DNA from: Diplonema japonicum
Lineage: Eukaryota > Euglenozoa > Diplonemea > Diplonemida > Diplonemidae
Assembly: GCA_964019335.1 (NCBI GenBank)
Contig: OZ025669.1
Span: 186,001 to 250,000 of the forward strand
Length of the DNA stretch: 64,000 nt
Direction: 5' to 3'
A program made the translations under genes and the position numbers. The notes below the pieces were generated by a model that made no database searches, had not been told where the DNA came from, and was given only the letters and a program-made list of their open reading frames with translations. This document shows, piece by piece, positions 50,501 through 58,047 of the stretch (position 1 is the first letter of the stretch; each line of letters opens with the position of its first letter).

Positions 50501-51733
50501 GAGTTGGTTTTCCTTCTTCAATAGGAGCTTCCTGAAGCCAGATACACACTCGTCCCTTTCCTTGAGCTCGGTGCAGATCTCGTCACGCTCGCATGAGATC
50601 TCCTCCACTGCCTTTTCGAGGGTTTTTAGCTCTCGTGTGTGGTCCATCCTCAGGGACTCCATGCATGATCTCATCTCTTGCAGTTTCTGTTGCTGTGTAG
50701 TGATGACTTCCCTGTCCTCCGAGGTCTGCTCGCGCAGCTCACGGCGGATGTCTTGCATCAGTGTCTTGATGTCAAATTCAGGCAGCCGTTCTTCGATAGG
50801 AGCACCCCAATCATCGGTAAAGCCTATCCCTGTAGTCAGCACACGCATCTCTTCCTGTACTCGCTTCACTAGTTCGTTTCTCAGGTGCAGCTCAGAGTGC
50901 AAGATGGCCTGGTTTTCCCTGTTTTTCGAGTCGATAGCCTCTATCCTTCCCAGCAGGGACATGATGTGCTTGTTCTTCTCGTCCATCATGCCAGTGACGT
51001 TGATCTCACTCTCGAACTGCATCACAGTTGAGTCTTTGCTCTCTTTGCTCTTCTCTTCTGTATCGGGGGGCAAGGTGGAGTGGTTTGGGCAGCTTATGGT
51101 AGTCTGGCACTTCTTCGGCTTGGTGACGGGTATGGTGCGCGCTATCTTATTCTGCTGGGACCTTGCGTAGTCAATGAGGTCCGCTCCGAACTTTTGTGTC
51201 TTCTTCGTGAGGTGGGCGACGTCGTAGGTGTGCTGTTCGACGATGGTGCTGCTTGTGCGTGCTTCTGTCTCCTCTTGTTGAACTTCGGCAGTGCGTCGCT
51301 CAGTGAGCTGAACTATATCCTCGTCAGAACAGAACCCCATTTTGTCCACCCAGGTCAGGATCTCCTTCTCGAGTCCCTCACGACAGCTGCCGTCGTACCT
51401 TGCTGTGAGCAGTTCGCTCACATCAGCCTTAGAACCCAACAGCTCGAAGTTTGCCGACACCACGTCATCGCTCAGCATCATCAAATACTTCTCTTGCATG
51501 AACTGCGGCTCCCTCTTCATGCTATCTATCATCTGTCCCCTTAAATCACATCGCTCGATTGATTTATCAACCATCCCCTCCACTTCCCACGTGCCCCTCA
51601 ACGCCACCTCCCGCCCTGACCCTGGGAACATCACCCCAGCATGCTTTACAAGTCTGTTGTACCGGTCGATCTCTTTGTCGCACTTGTTATCGAACTTCTT
51701 TGTGCTTGGCGACAAGAGCCATTCGTTGGGCAT
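47504..51733 (-). CDS. Large coiled-coil protein with poly-Pro segment, unknown function
   Basis: 1,409 residues from ATG at 51733 (MPNEWLLSPSTKKFDN); the in-frame start at 51778 lies before the acceptor-like CCACACAG at 51743-51742. Residues about 1-160 form a globular-looking N terminus. About 250-1000 is mainly heptad-rich coiled coil in several blocks. A Pro run of 13 or so lies near residue 1027. Residues 1060-1300 are Ser/Pro/Thr-rich and may include a small beta domain near 1170-1220 (LWEIDDNYVEAPFRRFQPGSEVQIVM). The last 60 residues (FDASALVAGVLSIVAVRLHQ) are a helical segment. No motor, kinase or membrane domain. It resembles cytoskeletal or centrosomal scaffold proteins in general plan only. 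Intronless. Confidence 0.75.
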   Translation of the reverse strand: MPNEWLLSPSTKKFDNKCDKEIDRYNRLVKHAGVMFPGSGREVALRGTWEVEGMVDKSIERCDLRGQMIDSMKREPQFMQEKYLMMLSDDVVSANFELLGSKADVSELLTARYDGSCREGLEKEILTWVDKMGFCSDEDIVQLTERRTAEVQQEETEARTSSTIVEQHTYDVAHLTKKTQKFGADLIDYARSQQNKIARTIPVTKPKKCQTTISCPNHSTLPPDTEEKSKESKDSTVMQFESEINVTGMMDEKNKHIMSLLGRIEAIDSKNRENQAILHSELHLRNELVKRVQEEMRVLTTGIGFTDDWGAPIEERLPEFDIKTLMQDIRRELREQTSEDREVITTQQQKLQEMRSCMESLRMDHTRELKTLEKAVEEISCERDEICTELKERDECVSGFRKLLLKKENQLADMQEMADKTEQATEELEAEVSSLVADNAQLREEAKLLITAEQLEKAVDEERKKVAEYRVKKEEELHQLRSQLFQMTDTLEAEKKAAYDAQSQLADLTQKLTQTQSEQTKALTSFSNDVLTVLGTVDVVRQACCHDEEADCRESIWKYSSALLSYFMLGQAHIVDSKIPEICRKLLDIELSVPENKYLLRAAQLEKELKNAEKESAAIKEDALVARDSLEAAELSIVFMKRYLALYCEGGLELMKCGLPSEVSAMKAFNPSNKATEAMPADKQANVQKYWQAEATMLSSYYEFVQRNKQEELYQTLEVTRLTQQLKKQAMEIRKMGVELSHQEQSSTQAAPQDTAKEVTKMSTTQLRQNCISLKNRIVVPAIDQLYSSANDEDKLQLKKLEEKENDLRKRSTVITLQKCRNTVSARIRKNKSKTLREQLLKEHSEATSTGSIHEAEEIVARLDEANRAARKRELGDFTKIAQLAKIEVQVSGDRMCNLVESMNVLNTISADKNKNVMDHVGNLLDEKAETRKLLEQIAAAAKTEIVLLDKIERLEKTISGLLAASKDREGDRTDSATVHTAIRKSTLVDDRALIQRTLSHTSAFSDRSYEPVSPVPLDQPSPSPPPPPPPPPPPPPLHVICSDRRNTLDKPSIALNELSVTLATPRARPSAKCAYSQTNEALPEHLTPRLPSPGKKVTMGSALSTLGGPLLVSRPPSATSTHERRTASPPTVTYSRLSIADFRGSDKKSKQVGVFGKGQLWEIDDNYVEAPFRRFQPGSEVQIVMRDPPILAHAVVTEFDGIYLRLKPPNYPEPLSVQNTGSDIRMVVPYATAPRLHVQPFEEEVDRYNSEVCTYSNLESIKPRPKSPLACRKVGTRHAVNHKGTSLPKVMFPARVAAPLHDGDNPDAFTEIVLSRRRPQSGAARHVPTLRDVFKGHVEEYTKLDLISDILNQNVVTHTTPIFDASALVAGVLSIVAVRLHQEPAAYLDDRLLYSGLVKSFKSLKIAL

Positions 51734-51741
51734 GCCCCCCT

Positions 51742-51765
51742 CTGTGTGGTGTTGGTTTGTCTCAT
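51742..51765 (-). promoter_or_regulatory. Candidate trans-splice acceptor for the coiled-coil gene
   Basis: The sense strand ends CAACACCACACAG with AG at 51743-51742; eight bases remain before ATG at 51733. CA-rich rather than T-rich, like several cis-intron 3' ends in this window. Confidence 0.5.
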
Positions 51766-51808
51766 TTTTTACCCACAATAATAAATCCAGAAATCCGGAA
51801 GCGGGCGG

Positions 51809-52810
51809 CTACAAAACACGGAGGATAGTAAGCCCGGCCTTTCCTGCCTTCCTAGGTCTGACTCCAAATTTAGCGGCGTAGTCGAGGACCTTATTAGATA
51901 GGGGGAGGGGGAGCATGGGTTCGACAAGGCGTGACATGACGGGAGTGGATACGAGGTGCGCGAAGGAGGTGGAGATGGTGTCGAGGAGTGCGAGGAGCTT
52001 GGGCCGCGTGCGGTCGAGGATAACGATAGCAGCGCCCGAAGGAAGGGACGTTATGAGGGATTGCATGAAGACAAGGAACGCGTCTTCGTGGTTGGTCATT
52101 TCGGTCATGGTGTAGAAGAAGGTAACAAGCATCGGCCGCCAGGAATCGCCACGCTGGAAGGGGTCCGCAGCAGCAGCGGGAGTCGTGATGTCGATCCCTC
52201 GGAACAGGGCTGTACCTTGCGAGATGTTGTCAGACTCAGTCCAAAAGCCTTCCCAGTAAGGGAGGTCGTAGACCATGGCGTCGGTGTTTTTGTTGAGATA
52301 GCCAAGCATGCCACGCAGGGCAAGCCAGTCGGTGCTGGGACCGCCACCGTAGCACGCGACAGGAACCGACGAGACTGTCTCTAGGTACAAGTCATCGAGA
52401 ATGAGCTGTCTATGCCGTAGAAGCGTGATGCATGCAATACACGAATTGTACGCCGTGTACTTCAGCAAGTACCCCATTCGCACCGTCTCGTTCTCGTAGC
52501 TATCGGCGCTGAAGGTCGTCATGCAGTAGGACTGCGACAGCTTCTGCATTGTGGTTTTCATGGTTTCTTTCATGGCGTCTACTTTTTTCTTTGCGTTCCT
52601 GAGATCCAGTTTCTTCGCCCCGGGTTCCACCCCAGTTTCATTCTGGAAAAATCTTCCGCTGTATCTCATCACGCACTTCAGGATAGGATCGAAGACATGT
52701 GTCCCGCTTGTTCCCACTTTGCACACCTCGACTGGCTTTTCCGTATCATCGATATACGAACTGATCTCTTCCATCCAGTCCTCTCTCGTGAGGTTCAGTG
52801 AACGCGCCAT
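51809..52810 (-). CDS. Possible SAM-dependent methyltransferase-like protein
   Basis: 333 residues. After a helical N-terminal region (about 1-130; LLKYTAYNSCIACITLLRHRQLILDDL) comes VPVACYGGGPSTDWLALRGML near 148-168. This reads like the glycine-rich motif I of class I methyltransferases (hydrophobic strand, GGGP, acidic), followed by AMVYDLPYWEGFW and a later strand MLVTFFYTMTEM. Similar GGGPxxD proteins of unknown substrate exist in other eukaryotes. The acidic residue after beta2 is plausible as Asp in VYDLPYW. The C terminus is basic. A small leader of four bases follows an acceptor-like CCACACCCTTAG at 52816-52815. Methyltransferase assignment is tentative. Confidence 0.6.
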   Translation of the reverse strand: MARSLNLTREDWMEEISSYIDDTEKPVEVCKVGTSGTHVFDPILKCVMRYSGRFFQNETGVEPGAKKLDLRNAKKKVDAMKETMKTTMQKLSQSYCMTTFSADSYENETVRMGYLLKYTAYNSCIACITLLRHRQLILDDLYLETVSSVPVACYGGGPSTDWLALRGMLGYLNKNTDAMVYDLPYWEGFWTESDNISQGTALFRGIDITTPAAAADPFQRGDSWRPMLVTFFYTMTEMTNHEDAFLVFMQSLITSLPSGAAIVILDRTRPKLLALLDTISTSFAHLVSTPVMSRLVEPMLPLPLSNKVLDYAAKFGVRPRKAGKAGLTILRVL

Positions 52811-52814
52811 TTTC

Positions 52815-52835
52815 CTAAGGGTGTGGATAGGCTTT
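52815..52835 (-). promoter_or_regulatory. Candidate trans-splice acceptor, four-base leader
   Basis: The sense strand has CCTATCCACACCCTTAG followed by GAAA and the ATG at 52810. Confidence 0.5.
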
Positions 52836-52871
52836 TCCTTTTTTTTTCTTCATTTTTCTTGAATAAACTTC

Positions 52872-53372
52872 TTATATTCCATTGTAAGTCACCGAGTTTA
52901 CCCATTTGTAGTGTGGGAGGTCGGGAAGAGGTCGTTCTTGGGTGCTTGTCTGAAAGAGGCCCTCTCGAATCTCGCGGGGAGAGGAACTCCTGACGATGTC
53001 TGCCACATACAGCCGTATGATGTTTGTGAGCCATGTGCACTGGATCGTCTCGGAGACAGCTAGCATGGATAGCAGAAGTTTGACCCCCCCTGTCTTCATC
53101 ACTCGCTCTAGATACTGCAGGTCCCATTCTTCAAGGATGGTGTCCAGCTTGTTGTTTTGCAAAGACCGCCGGAGGTGCGGAACTCTCGGGTCTCGCACCA
53201 CCCCAAGCTCATCAACGTACCGGACCTCGTCTCTCTTTTGTACATACTCTTCAATGAACCCACCTGTCTCACCATGTACCTCCACCAGTTCCTCCTCGTC
53301 AGTTTGCTTTACTAGATCGGATTTCAGGACGTACTCCCTTTTGTCCCCCGCATTAAATAACCGGCAAACCAT
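52872..53372 (-). CDS. SKP1-like protein
   Basis: 166 residues from ATG at 53372 (MVCRLFNAGDKREYVLKSDL). The second half follows SKP1 closely in pattern: EEWDLQYL (family W-D-x-x-F-L), then a helical LLLSMLAVSETIQ region, then a helix ending VADIVRSSSPREIREGLF, matching the family VANMIKGKTPEEIRKTF, and a final Trp near the end. The N-terminal 45 residues fit the BTB/POZ-like beta-alpha start. SKP1 bridges cullin-1 and F-box proteins in SCF ubiquitin ligases. The middle section is diverged and charged, so it may be a specialised paralogue. The ATG follows an acceptor-like CTTTACCCAG by one base. The longer GTG-initiated frame is not needed. Confidence 0.62.
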   Translation of the reverse strand: MVCRLFNAGDKREYVLKSDLVKQTDEEELVEVHGETGGFIEEYVQKRDEVRYVDELGVVRDPRVPHLRRSLQNNKLDTILEEWDLQYLERVMKTGGVKLLLSMLAVSETIQCTWLTNIIRLYVADIVRSSSPREIREGLFQTSTQERPLPDLPHYKWVNSVTYNGI

Positions 53373-53373
53373 C

Positions 53374-53395
53374 CTGGGTAAAGGGAGCACCTTTT
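53374..53395 (-). promoter_or_regulatory. Candidate trans-splice acceptor, one-base leader
   Basis: The sense strand has GCTCCCTTTACCCAG, AG at 53375-53374, then G and ATG. If used, the only 5' untranslated sequence besides a spliced leader is one base. Confidence 0.5.
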
Positions 53396-53468
53396 CTTTT
53401 GGATTTTTGAAAATGCCAGGCTTGCTTTAAAAAAACAAGGGGGGGGGGGAAGGCAAACTTCGTTTAAA

Positions 53469-55415
53469 TCAGAACGTCCCAAAAGAGTTCTTCAAGTGTC
53501 CAGGGTGCATGCAAGTGTAATCGTCGCTTCTGCTCTCGATGTCGGATTTTAAGGTGTTCAAATTCTGACGGAACTTCTCAAGAAGTGGCTCCATGGTGGT
53601 GTCGACGAAGTTAGCAGGGTCATACTCGCCGAAGGAAGTTTCGGGAGGTGGGATGTTGAGGTCAGTGAGGTGCTTGCCTTGCATGACGTAAGCCGTTGCC
53701 ATCTGGATGAGCGTAGCACGTTTTGTGGGCTGAAGGGCGAGCACGTCTGCTTCCGTGAAGGAATCTTTAAGTTTATCGATGGGAGGCTCGACGAAGGTGT
53801 CACCCGGGTAGAGGTGCACAGACCCGTAGTAGTCGTAAATGGCAGAGGAATGGACTTGGTACAATACCGAACAGAGAAAGATAATGGTTGTGATGTTGAA
53901 AACAATGGGCTCCCAGGGCCTTGCAGGGTGCAGTTCCATGACCCGTGTCACGCGTATAGACATTTCTCGTATCCATGCTTTGAGCTCGTCGTCTTCCTCG
54001 ATGTCGTCTGCCTTTGTGTAGTACTTCTTGATGGTCTCCATGACATAGGTCTCGGTGATGGACCAGAGCTTCATCCCGTCCTCGGAGTATCGGTACTCTG
54101 AGAGCTCGTTGGGGAAGTCCATCCTCTCCGTGCAGTCGTGGAGAAAGGAGTTGTTGTTGAAGTCGTACTTCAAATACATCATTTTGCAGAATTCCTTCAG
54201 CCCGCCTTTGTGGGTCTCCTCGGACCCCAGCGTCCCGTCGCCCTCGGTCACCTCCCCGTTGAAGTCGAACGCCAGGAACTTCAACAACAACCCAGTGTCG
54301 CCCTGAGAGAACAACTTGTGCCAAGCGGTGCCTATCGCCAGACAGCCTTTGATGTGAGGTTTCAAGATCTGACGAATGGGGTGATGGATGGAAAGGCATT
54401 TGCAGACCATTGCTTGCATTGCGCTCCCCACCATCACGGTTTGCATATACATAACACCAGCGATGTGGTAATGCAGCTCCACCTGGTTAAAATAAAGCTT
54501 TGCAACCGTCCACGCCCAATAGTTATCATCAGGGGTGTAAATGGGGTTGACGGGCACCTTTTCTCCGGAGCACTCGCCGTAGAGCTGTATCGCGATTGGC
54601 ATTAACGGCGCGTCCTTTCCTTTGTAGAAAACGGCTATGGGGTTGCAAAGCACGGCTTGTTTACGAGGGGGCTTGTGTTCTTTATTCTCCTTCTCGTCTT
54701 TCCTTCCGTATCGTATGCAGTCCTTGAACAGCACGGAGTAGTCGATGATGAAGATCCTGCCCGCTTTCATCGCGGACTCGATGGAGGGCTCCTTTATCCT
54801 CCCGATGACGTCTTCTTCACGTAGTTTGAACGTTTTGGGTAATTCTCGTTTTTCTTGCCGGATGGCAGATTGTGAAGCTCCACGGAGTTTGCTTCGTGCC
54901 CAGGCTTCGTCTTCCCATGAAGCTTCTCCAGCAGGGCGTGGAAAGCCACCTGTTTCGTGCAGGGTTTCATGCATTTCGTCAATAGATGCCCATTGTTCAT
55001 CGCCTAACCTGGAGTGGAGGATCCGTTTGGTGAACTCGCTGCCTAGTTTTTCTTGGCAGACTTCTCTGATCTGTGTGTCGAAGTCAGTGACTTCCCTGTA
55101 GAATGATGTGAACGCTTCACAACCCCCAACCCCAGGGAGATCGATGGGCCAGCCTGATTTGTTAGCGTCAGGGCTTTCCTTCTTCATCCCGTCTATCCGT
55201 TTCTTCACCTGTCGAAACATCACCTTGCAATCGTATCCTATAGACATGTCTTGGACCTCTTGTTCCCTTTTTCCGTGTAAGGGGTCTACTTGTGGTAGGC
55301 AGCATCTCGTTGGTTCCTTTTCTTCCGCTTTCCATACTGTGTATGGAAGGCCTCTCCCTCCAATGTTTATGCCGCACCCACAGTCAGCGTTAAGCTGTGA
55401 CGGGGCAAGCCCCAT
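53469..55415 (-). CDS. Lipoxygenase-fold protein lacking most iron ligands
   Basis: 648 residues from ATG at 55415. Region 305-354 aligns without gaps to the lipoxygenase segment AKxYx..HPIxxLLxPH: AKLYF at 305, YH at 316-317 and HHPIRQILKPH at 344-354. The two iron-binding His of that segment fall on Met322 and Val327. The C-terminal ligand helix (LYQVHSSAIYDYYGS, family ALHAAVNFGQY) keeps His522, but the Asn ligand is Ile526. The chain ends in Phe, not Ile. Four of five ligands are therefore missing, and normal dioxygenase activity is unlikely. No PLAT domain is obvious. The first 70 residues include Cys-rich DCGCG and CCLP. It may be a structural or lipid-binding relative. Confidence 0.72.
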   Translation of the reverse strand: MGLAPSQLNADCGCGINIGGRGLPYTVWKAEEKEPTRCCLPQVDPLHGKREQEVQDMSIGYDCKVMFRQVKKRIDGMKKESPDANKSGWPIDLPGVGGCEAFTSFYREVTDFDTQIREVCQEKLGSEFTKRILHSRLGDEQWASIDEMHETLHETGGFPRPAGEASWEDEAWARSKLRGASQSAIRQEKRELPKTFKLREEDVIGRIKEPSIESAMKAGRIFIIDYSVLFKDCIRYGRKDEKENKEHKPPRKQAVLCNPIAVFYKGKDAPLMPIAIQLYGECSGEKVPVNPIYTPDDNYWAWTVAKLYFNQVELHYHIAGVMYMQTVMVGSAMQAMVCKCLSIHHPIRQILKPHIKGCLAIGTAWHKLFSQGDTGLLLKFLAFDFNGEVTEGDGTLGSEETHKGGLKEFCKMMYLKYDFNNNSFLHDCTERMDFPNELSEYRYSEDGMKLWSITETYVMETIKKYYTKADDIEEDDELKAWIREMSIRVTRVMELHPARPWEPIVFNITTIIFLCSVLYQVHSSAIYDYYGSVHLYPGDTFVEPPIDKLKDSFTEADVLALQPTKRATLIQMATAYVMQGKHLTDLNIPPPETSFGEYDPANFVDTTMEPLLEKFRQNLNTLKSDIESRSDDYTCMHPGHLKNSFGTF

Positions 55416-55548
55416 TTTAAGAGAACAGAAATAAAAAAAAAAATGTGTTGCAGTGTAATCTTTAAATGGGGTTTTGTCATTGCTGTCGTACTTTTTAAAA
55501 AACAAAAAAGAAAACGAAAGGAAAAAGAATTCTCAAAGGGAAAAAAGC

Positions 55549-55569
55549 GGGGGGGGGGGGGGGGGGGGG
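55549..55569. repeat. G21 run
   Basis: Plus-strand G at 55549-55569, between the lipoxygenase-like and UVRAG-like genes (C21 on the sense strand). Confidence 0.9.
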
Positions 55570-55692
55570 AATGGAACAAACCCGATACGGAAAAGAGGAA
55601 AGAGAATCGTGTGTGTTTTTTTTTTCTTTGTTCTGTGTTTGTTTTTTCTTTCTTTAGTACACTCCCCCCCCTTCCCCTTTCCACTCTCCTCC

Positions 55693-57169
55693 CTAGTCAT
55701 CCTCGTCGTAGCTATTAATATCGGGATTGGAGTCGAAAAGATGGTTCAAGTTGTGCAGCATGTGCTTAGGCTTCAGCATTCCGAGACCACGAACCTGTGT
55801 GTTTGAAAATTATTTATAATTTCTCGTTAAAAAAAACAAAAACCTGTAGGAGCTGCCGAAGGTTCCTGTCGAGGAGGATGGTTGCCTTGTTATATTTCTG
55901 CTTGTCCGACCCACGGGCACAGAACAGAGGATAAAGCTCCGGCTTGATCGTTTCAAGTACCTGCTCGTGTATGTATGACCGAGAAGCAATAGGGTAGACA
56001 GGGTAGCGTAAGGGGACACCCCAAATCTTGGAGAGAAGCTGTATGCAGTGCGCGACATAACCAAGGGCCGTCGCTGCTTCATCGTCGAGAGCCTGCGCAG
56101 TGCCGCTGGAGAGCTGCATGCCGCAGATGGTCCATGTGTCCGTCCCCTTCTTGATTTCAATAGGGAATATCGCCCTTAGGGACGCAACTAACTGCTGCTT
56201 TCTGCTCTGTATCTGCATCTCAGCCATCACCATGTTGTTCTTCAGCTCCAGCTTTTGGTCGTGCGCTTCCTTTTGCGACTCTTGCTTCTCGCGTATCCTC
56301 TCAACAGCCTGCGACACCGATGCCGATTCCCGTGCAGTAGCTTCCCTCTTTTTAATCAACTCCGTTTGCTTCTGCTTCAACCGTTCCCTTGTCGCTTCGA
56401 TCTTCAGCCTCAAATCCATAATATGCGACTGTCTGTGCTCCTTCTCAATACACTTCGCTCTGTGCACCTCTTGCTTCTCGAGTATTGAGGATATGGTAGA
56501 TTGAAGGGATGTCACATTCTCCTCGCTGGCCTGCAATGCGTATGCGAGGGCGACCATACGGGTGACGCTGTATTTAATATCAGCAATGGATTGAGGGACG
56601 GTTTGGTCGGAGGGCTCGCGTGTGTCCTTAAGAGAGTAGTCGACTTCGAGGCTGCAGGATTCGTAGTCTTGATGGAGGGAAGGGGATGAGATGGCTGAAA
56701 GGTCTAGCTTGTCAGGAGAGGTGCTGATGAAGACGCCATCGTGGAACTCAAAGAAGACACATGGATCGTTGATGTATGCCAGTTCCCCTACCGCTTGCGC
56801 CACCAACTCTATCATCTTGAAGTTCACTGTGCACCGCATCACTTCCTCGTCGTTTTCTTCGCACACCACTACCGTGAAAGCTGTCTCTCTCACGTCATTT
56901 ACATTTCTACCATCCTTCATCACCTCAGGCAGCTCGCCCCACATCGGGTTCAGTGTCCCCTCTACTGTTTCTGTCTTAAATAGTTCCTCCCCATCCACCT
57001 CGTCCCCCTTGAACAGTTTGCAATATGTCGTCAGCAGCTTACCCTTGTGGTCCATGTTCCGCACCAATATGCTCTGCAAATGCCGTAGTCTCCTGCTGCC
57101 CTGCGGTAGTATTATCTTCTTCGACACCACGGTCCACCCGTTCTGGTCGTTGGTGATGTACCCCGCCAT
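55693..57169 (-). CDS. UVRAG/Vps38-like subunit of PI3-kinase complex II, two exons
   Basis: Exons 55844-57169 and 55693-55794, 475 residues; the intron is 49 bases (donor GTTTTTG, acceptor CACACAG). Start ATG at 57169 (MAGYITNDQNGW). An N-terminal C2-like beta domain spans about 20-190 (FKTETVEGTLNPMWGELPEV is typical of C2). A coiled coil spans about 250-365, Gln/Lys/Glu-rich. The C-terminal BARA2/UVRAG-type domain has LGYVAHCIQLLSKIWGVPLRYPV, GSDKQKYNKA and LLDRNLRQLL. UVRAG/Vps38 joins Vps34, Vps15 and Beclin/Atg6 to make PI3P on endosomes and in autophagy maturation. It ends acidic (DEDD). Upstream is a strong T/C tract ending CCTCTAG with a 22-base leader. Confidence 0.85.
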
Positions 57170-57191
57170 GGTTGTCTCCCTCCTCTCCCCC

Positions 57192-57260
57192 CTAGAGGAT
57201 TGTCCAAATCCAAGAGAAGAAAAAAGAAAGAGAAAAAAAAAAAAGAAGGGGTGTAACAAG
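57192..57260 (-). promoter_or_regulatory. Candidate trans-splice acceptor for the UVRAG-like gene
   Basis: The sense strand has a long T/C tract (about 57205-57260) and CAATCCTCTAG with AG at 57193-57192; the leader to ATG at 57169 is 22 bases. This is the most trypanosome-like tract in the window. Confidence 0.65.
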
Positions 57261-57292
57261 AAAAAAGAGCATCTTCTGTACAATTCTAATAT

Positions 57293-57928
57293 TTATTGTC
57301 TCCGCGCCGCTTCGATCGTCTCCGCATTCTTGGCAAGCATGTCTCGCAGCGAGTCGGTTTCAGCTGCACGCTTCTTAACAGGAGTGGCGGAGATAGTGGG
57401 AGCGGGTACTGATAATTTCTGGGGGGTGGCAGGGGTTGGCAGCAACCTAGAAGGGACGGAAGAGAGAAGGTGCACCATGTTGTTGAGACGGTCGTACTTT
57501 TCCCTTTCAATGGCATGCACAGCGTGGGTGTTGTAGCTGGTGTAAGGACCTTGGTAGTGGTGGTAGTCGGGAGCTGCAACTGGCGACATCTCTCTGTACT
57601 CTTGTGGTCTCTCCACCCTTGGTGACGGCTGCTCTGTGGGCCTCGGTGACATCGACATTTCTCTCCTCTCCTGCACATCTTCGCAGCACGCAGCTAGAAA
57701 GTGTTTCCATGCCTTCTCCGCTCTCTTTACATGTGTCACCCATTTGTACACGATCTCTGTCCGCCCTGACTTCTCCTCAGTCTGCAGCTTGAACACCTTC
57801 GGACACATAGCCAGCATCTCTTCCAGTTCTTCGATCCTCTTATTTGCAACTCTCAACTTACCCTCCAGTTCCACCACCCTGAGGCCCTCGTAGCCCCCAC
57901 CATTCAGCATCACATCTAGGCCCTCCAT
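57293..57928 (-). CDS. Hypothetical coiled-coil protein, 211 residues
   Basis: 211 residues starting MEGLDVMLNGGGYEG. A heptad-rich helix spans about 15-45 (VELEGKLRVANKRIEELEEML). Residues 45-90 look globular (KSGRTEIVYKWVTHVKRAEKAWKHF). The middle is Pro/Ser/Tyr-rich, and a final helix is near 190-211 (LRDMLAKNAETIEAARRQ). No recognisable family. The start is two bases after CACTTTTAG, an acceptor-like site. It sits between two other proteins with coiled coils (55693-57169 and 58048-59769), which may be chance. Confidence 0.6.
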   Translation of the reverse strand: MEGLDVMLNGGGYEGLRVVELEGKLRVANKRIEELEEMLAMCPKVFKLQTEEKSGRTEIVYKWVTHVKRAEKAWKHFLAACCEDVQERREMSMSPRPTEQPSPRVERPQEYREMSPVAAPDYHHYQGPYTSYNTHAVHAIEREKYDRLNNMVHLLSSVPSRLLPTPATPQKLSVPAPTISATPVKKRAAETDSLRDMLAKNAETIEAARRQ

Positions 57929-58047
57929 TTCTAAAAGTGTTCACGTCGGTCGAAACACAACTGGAGACAATGAAATACATAAGAACTAAACACATAAACA
58001 GGCAAATCTTAACAGAAAAATAAAATAGCACATAAAAAAGCTGGGGC

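Noticed and set aside
57170-57283. N-terminal extension of the UVRAG-like protein (hydrophobic, Phe-rich)
   Set aside because: It comes from translating the polypyrimidine tract before the likely acceptor; not a signal peptide.
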